Part shown: positions 61,302 through 64,000 of the stretch, piece after piece
How the letters are laid out: each line of letters starts with the position of its first letter
Position numbering within the stretch: the stretch's first letter is position 1
DNA from: Thermocatellispora tengchongensis
GTDB taxonomy: Bacteria > Actinomycetota > Actinomycetes > Streptosporangiales > Streptosporangiaceae
Direction of reading: 5' to 3'
NCBI RefSeq assembly: GCF_014202315.1
Contig: NZ_JACHGN010000006.1
Location: forward strand, 62,001 to 126,000
DNA: 64,000 bases
Made by a program: the position numbers and the translations under genes
Notes under the pieces: generated by a model
What the model was told of the DNA's origin: nothing
What the model saw: the letters and a program-made list of their open reading frames with translations, nothing else
Database searches by the model: none

Positions 61302-63548
61302 TCAAGCCGTGTGGTCGCGCATCACCTCCACCAGGTAGCCGCCGTCGGGGCCGCGGTGGGCGCCGTGGATGTCGGTGGCCAGCTCGGGGAAGGCGCGGTC
61401 GAACTCCTCCAGGGCGCGCAGGTACGTCATCAGCGGGCCGTCGGCCGGCCCGGCCGCCTCGCCCGGCATCAGCATCGGGATGCCGGGCGGCGTGACCACG
61501 ACCGTCGCGGCGGCGACACGGCCGGGGAGAGCGGCCAGCGGCACCCGTTCGGTACGGGAGCGGATCAGCGCCTGGTAGCACTCGGCCGGGGTGAGGACCG
61601 GGTCGGGCGGGTTCGTGAACACCTCGTCGAGCAGCTTGCCGGTGTGCGAGTCGCGCAGCCTCCCGTGGACCAGGGTGCAGTACTCGCGCAGCGAGACGGC
61701 GGGCGGGCCGAAGCCGGGCAGCACCTCGGCGAGCGTCACGCCGTCGTCGTAGGCGCACTTGAAGTCGGTGAGCGCGTCGATCAGCGTGCCCCACTTGCCC
61801 TTGGTGATGCCCATCGAGAACAGCACGAGCAGCGTGTGGTCGCCGGTCTTCTCCACCACGATGCCCCGCCGCGCCAGGTAGGCCGCCACGACGCGGGCCG
61901 GGACGCCCCACTCGGCGGTGCCGGTCGCGGCGTCGGCGCCGGGGCAGGTGATCGTCACCTTGACCGGGTCGAGCAGGCAGTAGCCCTCGCTCAGGCCGTC
62001 GAACCCGTGCCAGGCCGCGCCGGGCTCCAGAGTCCAGCATCGGGGCTCGGCGCGCAGCAGCGCCGGGTCGGCGTCGGCGAACGGCACGGGCCGCCCGGTG
62101 CCGGGGCCGGCGACCGACGGCGGCTGCCACACGCCGAAGAACCAGCCGGGCCGCCGGCCGTCGGCGCGCAGGCGGGCCGCCAGCCGCACCATCGCCTGCC
62201 GGAACCGCACCGCCTCCGTGATCGCCTCCCCGGTCAGGTGCGGGCCGGACGGGCCGTCCATCATCGCCGTGGCCACGTCGAGCGAGGCGATCATCGGGTA
62301 CAGGGGTGAGGTGGAGGCGTGCATCAAGTAGGTCTCGTTGAGCCGGTCGTAGTCGACCGGCGCCCGTTCTGACGGCCGCACGTGCAGCATCGCCGCCTGC
62401 GACAACGCCGCCAGCAGCTTGTGGGTGGACTGCGTGGCGAACACGGTCGGGCGGCCGGGGCCCGGCAGGGTGTCCTCCCCGACCGCCATGCCGTAGCGGC
62501 GGGCGTAGAGCGGGTTGAACCGGGCGTAGGCGAACCACGCCTCGTCGAAGTGCAGCCGGGGCGTGCTGCCGCCCAGCAGCTCGGCCACGCGTACCGCGTC
62601 GTAGCACAGCCCGTCGTACGTCGAGTTCGTGATCACGGCGTACGACGGCGCTCCGGTGGCGAGCGGATGGCGGGCCAGCCGCTCGCGCACCGCCTCCGCC
62701 TCCAGGGCGGCGGGCGGGATCGGGCCCGCCAGCCCCAGCCCGTTGCGCTCCGGGATCAGATACACCGGGCGGGCCCCGGCGATCGTCACCGCGTGCTGGA
62801 TCGACTTGTGGCAGTTGCGGTCGATCAGCACGGTGTCGTCGCGGGCCATCGCGTGGTGGCCGGCGATGCGGTTGGCGGTGGAGTTGCCGTTGACCACGAA
62901 GAAGGTGCGGTCGGCGGAGAAGACGCGGGCGGCGTTGCGCTCGGCCTCGCCGATCGGGCCGGTGTGGTCCAGCGGCGAGCCCAGCTCGGCGACCGAGATG
63001 GACAGGTCGGTACGCAGCAGCCGCTCGCCGTAGAAGTCGAAGAACGCCCGCCCCACCGGCGACTTCAGGAACGCCACCCCGCCCGCGTGCGCCGGCGTGT
63101 GCCAGGAGTAGCGGTGGTGGTCCTCCAGGCGCCGCAGCGCGCCGAAGAACGGCGGCAGGATGCGCTCGGCGTACTGCTCGGCGGCGTGGGCGATCCGGCC
63201 CGCGATGAAGGCGGGGGTGTCCTCCAGCGGGAACACGTAGCCCTGGATGACCTCGTACACCCACAGGGGCAGCTCCTGCTGCGCGGTCATCAGGAAGACC
63301 GGCAGGTTGCGGAACCGCTTGGTCACCGCGGTCAGCAGCTCCTCCGCCCCGGGCGCGTCCCAGTCGGCCAGCAGCGCGGCCAGCGACGCGTCCGAGTTGA
63401 CCACCGCCAGCGCGTCCTCGCCGCGGTGCGTCCAGCGGACGTTCAGCCCGAGATCCTCCATTTCCAGGCGGATGCGGCGAAGCTGCTCGGCGAGGGCGGA
63501 ATCCGCGTCGGGCCGTTCGGTGACCGCGGCGAGGACGGTTGACTCCAT
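61302..63548 (-). CDS. Orn/Lys/Arg decarboxylase (AdiA/LdcC-like)
   Basis: 748 residues. The order matches the large inducible-type decarboxylases: an N-terminal wing (receiver-like, residues 1-125), a PLP domain with ATQSTHKLLAALSQAAML (Schiff-base Lys377), LHFDEAWFAYARF (Asp for the PLP nitrogen) and a C-terminal domain. Length matches E. coli AdiA and LdcI. It converts arginine, lysine or ornithine into a polyamine and CO2, consuming a proton. I favour arginine or lysine but residues that set specificity cannot be judged by eye. The desaturase gene lies 160 bases upstream on the same strand. Confidence 0.92.
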   Translation of the reverse strand: MESTVLAAVTERPDADSALAEQLRRIRLEMEDLGLNVRWTHRGEDALAVVNSDASLAALLADWDAPGAEELLTAVTKRFRNLPVFLMTAQQELPLWVYEVIQGYVFPLEDTPAFIAGRIAHAAEQYAERILPPFFGALRRLEDHHRYSWHTPAHAGGVAFLKSPVGRAFFDFYGERLLRTDLSISVAELGSPLDHTGPIGEAERNAARVFSADRTFFVVNGNSTANRIAGHHAMARDDTVLIDRNCHKSIQHAVTIAGARPVYLIPERNGLGLAGPIPPAALEAEAVRERLARHPLATGAPSYAVITNSTYDGLCYDAVRVAELLGGSTPRLHFDEAWFAYARFNPLYARRYGMAVGEDTLPGPGRPTVFATQSTHKLLAALSQAAMLHVRPSERAPVDYDRLNETYLMHASTSPLYPMIASLDVATAMMDGPSGPHLTGEAITEAVRFRQAMVRLAARLRADGRRPGWFFGVWQPPSVAGPGTGRPVPFADADPALLRAEPRCWTLEPGAAWHGFDGLSEGYCLLDPVKVTITCPGADAATGTAEWGVPARVVAAYLARRGIVVEKTGDHTLLVLFSMGITKGKWGTLIDALTDFKCAYDDGVTLAEVLPGFGPPAVSLREYCTLVHGRLRDSHTGKLLDEVFTNPPDPVLTPAECYQALIRSRTERVPLAALPGRVAAATVVVTPPGIPMLMPGEAAGPADGPLMTYLRALEEFDRAFPELATDIHGAHRGPDGGYLVEVMRDHTA

Positions 63549-63708
63549 GAGGATGCTCCGGGGTCGGGACGCGGCCGGTGGCGGCCGGCCGGGCGGGTGG
63601 TCGGGCGGGTGCTCGGCGATCAGGCATCGGGTGATCAGGCGATCGGGCGATCGGGCCGATCGGGCGATCGGGGCGGTCGGGCGATGCCGCGATCAGGCGG
63701 TGCGGCGG
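63549..63708. repeat. GATCGGGC-type short tandem repeats in a gap
   Basis: The gap between the desaturase stop and the decarboxylase start contains irregular 8-9 bp repeats (GATCGGGC, GATCAGGC), densest at 63625-63685. No promoter could be assigned. Confidence 0.7.
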
Positions 63709-64000
63709 TCAGTGGCGGTCCGGGCCGGCGCGGGCGGCGGCCAGGCGGGCGGGATCGGGCCAGCGCACGGCGTACGCCCAGCCGGCCAGCTCGAACCAGC
63801 GGATCAGCCGGGCGCTCGGGTCGAGCTGCCCCTTCAGCACCCCGTGGCGGGCGCAGGTGGGCTCCACGTGGTGCCAGTTGTGCCAGCCCTCGCCGAGGGT
63901 GAGGAACGCCACCCACCGCACGTTGGAGGAGCGGTCCCTGCTGCGGAAGGGACGCCGGCCGAAGGTGTGCGCGACGGAGTTCACCGACCAGGTGACGTGG
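63709..64000 (-). CDS. Acyl-CoA/fatty-acid delta-9-type desaturase, C-terminal part
   Basis: The gene enters from beyond the window end; 96 residues are visible, reading HVTWSVNSVAHTFGRRPFRSRDRSSN and LGEGWHNWHH. WSVNSVAHTFG and the HNxHH third histidine box are diagnostic for membrane stearoyl-CoA-type desaturases, which use a di-iron centre to insert a double bond into acyl chains. The end of the protein is normal. It points towards the decarboxylase gene; a shared transcript is possible but the 160-bp repeat-filled gap argues neither way. Confidence 0.9.
   Translation of the reverse strand, partial: HVTWSVNSVAHTFGRRPFRSRDRSSNVRWVAFLTLGEGWHNWHHVEPTCARHGVLKGQLDPSARLIRWFELAGWAYAVRWPDPARLAAARAGPDRH

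Noticed and set aside
63549-63708. Possible replication origin or iteron array
   Set aside because: The 8-9 bp repeats are irregular, GC-rich, without DnaA boxes or a replication gene nearby.

Overview
The window is about 72% GC by eye, dense with genes, and uses GTG starts and four-base start/stop overlaps freely. With F420/flavin-type oxidoreductases, Eis-like acetyltransferases, an ECF41 sigma factor, many TetR regulators and several apparently leaderless genes, it reads as a chromosomal segment of a filamentous actinomycete, possibly Streptosporangiales (inference; no marker gene is present). I recognised no tRNA, rRNA, insertion sequence, prophage or CRISPR array. 56 protein genes are called, plus one short leader peptide. 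The first and last genes run off the window, and one gene is split by a frameshift.

Layout. (1) 1-10.1 kb: exopolysaccharide / cell-surface glycan locus with a NodB-type deacetylase, two GT4 glycosyltransferases, a Wzz-like membrane protein, a FemAB/CelD-like acyltransferase, a GH26-like lipoprotein, an ATP-grasp ligase, an FAD oxidoreductase and a secreted GEVED protein. Two of these genes carry in-frame 30-bp tandem arrays. (2) 10.1-15.4 kb: a TetR-SDR operon, a 0.7-kb gene-free stretch, another SDR, and an ECF41 sigma factor followed by its likely target genes. (3) 15.5-31.4 kb: a long co-directional organosulfur-scavenging region. It starts with a cysteine-type leader peptide and hairpin, then three flavin monooxygenase-like genes, two complete peptide/nickel-type ABC importers and an Eis-like acetyltransferase. 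(4) 31.4-34.3 kb: a divergent TetR / Dabb pair with two operator palindromes, then a TauE/SafE exporter with an Rrf2 regulator. (5) 34.4-40.6 kb: an E. coli-type argininosuccinate synthase under a probable ARG box, a radical SAM/SPASM + SDR operon, and a divergent TetR + TIM-barrel + CPBP-like operon. (6) 40.6-47.7 kb: a very large secreted calcineurin-like phosphoesterase, an SRPBCC protein, an LLM oxidoreductase and a membrane protein. (7) 47.8-52.9 kb: a translationally coupled TPR-AAA ATPase and TPR membrane protein, facing a long helical-repeat protein. (8) 53-64 kb: a PepSY protein, a methyltransferase, a frameshifted nucleotidyltransferase, a divergent TetR / FAD monooxygenase pair, a NmrA-like SDR, an ABM + DsbA/FrnE operon, an Orn/Lys/Arg decarboxylase and a partial fatty-acid desaturase.

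How the genes may work together. Region 3 looks like a scavenging regulon that imports organosulfur (or amide/peptide-linked sulfur) compounds and removes the sulfur oxidatively; the leader peptide would tie expression to cysteine supply. The TauE/SafE + Rrf2 pair nearby may be its export/regulatory counterpart. Region 7 resembles a membrane-tethered protein-remodelling motor with no attached protease, and is the strongest candidate for an undescribed system. A recurring theme is short in-frame tandem repeats (30, 30, 18, 15 and 12 bp) inserted into otherwise ordinary genes.
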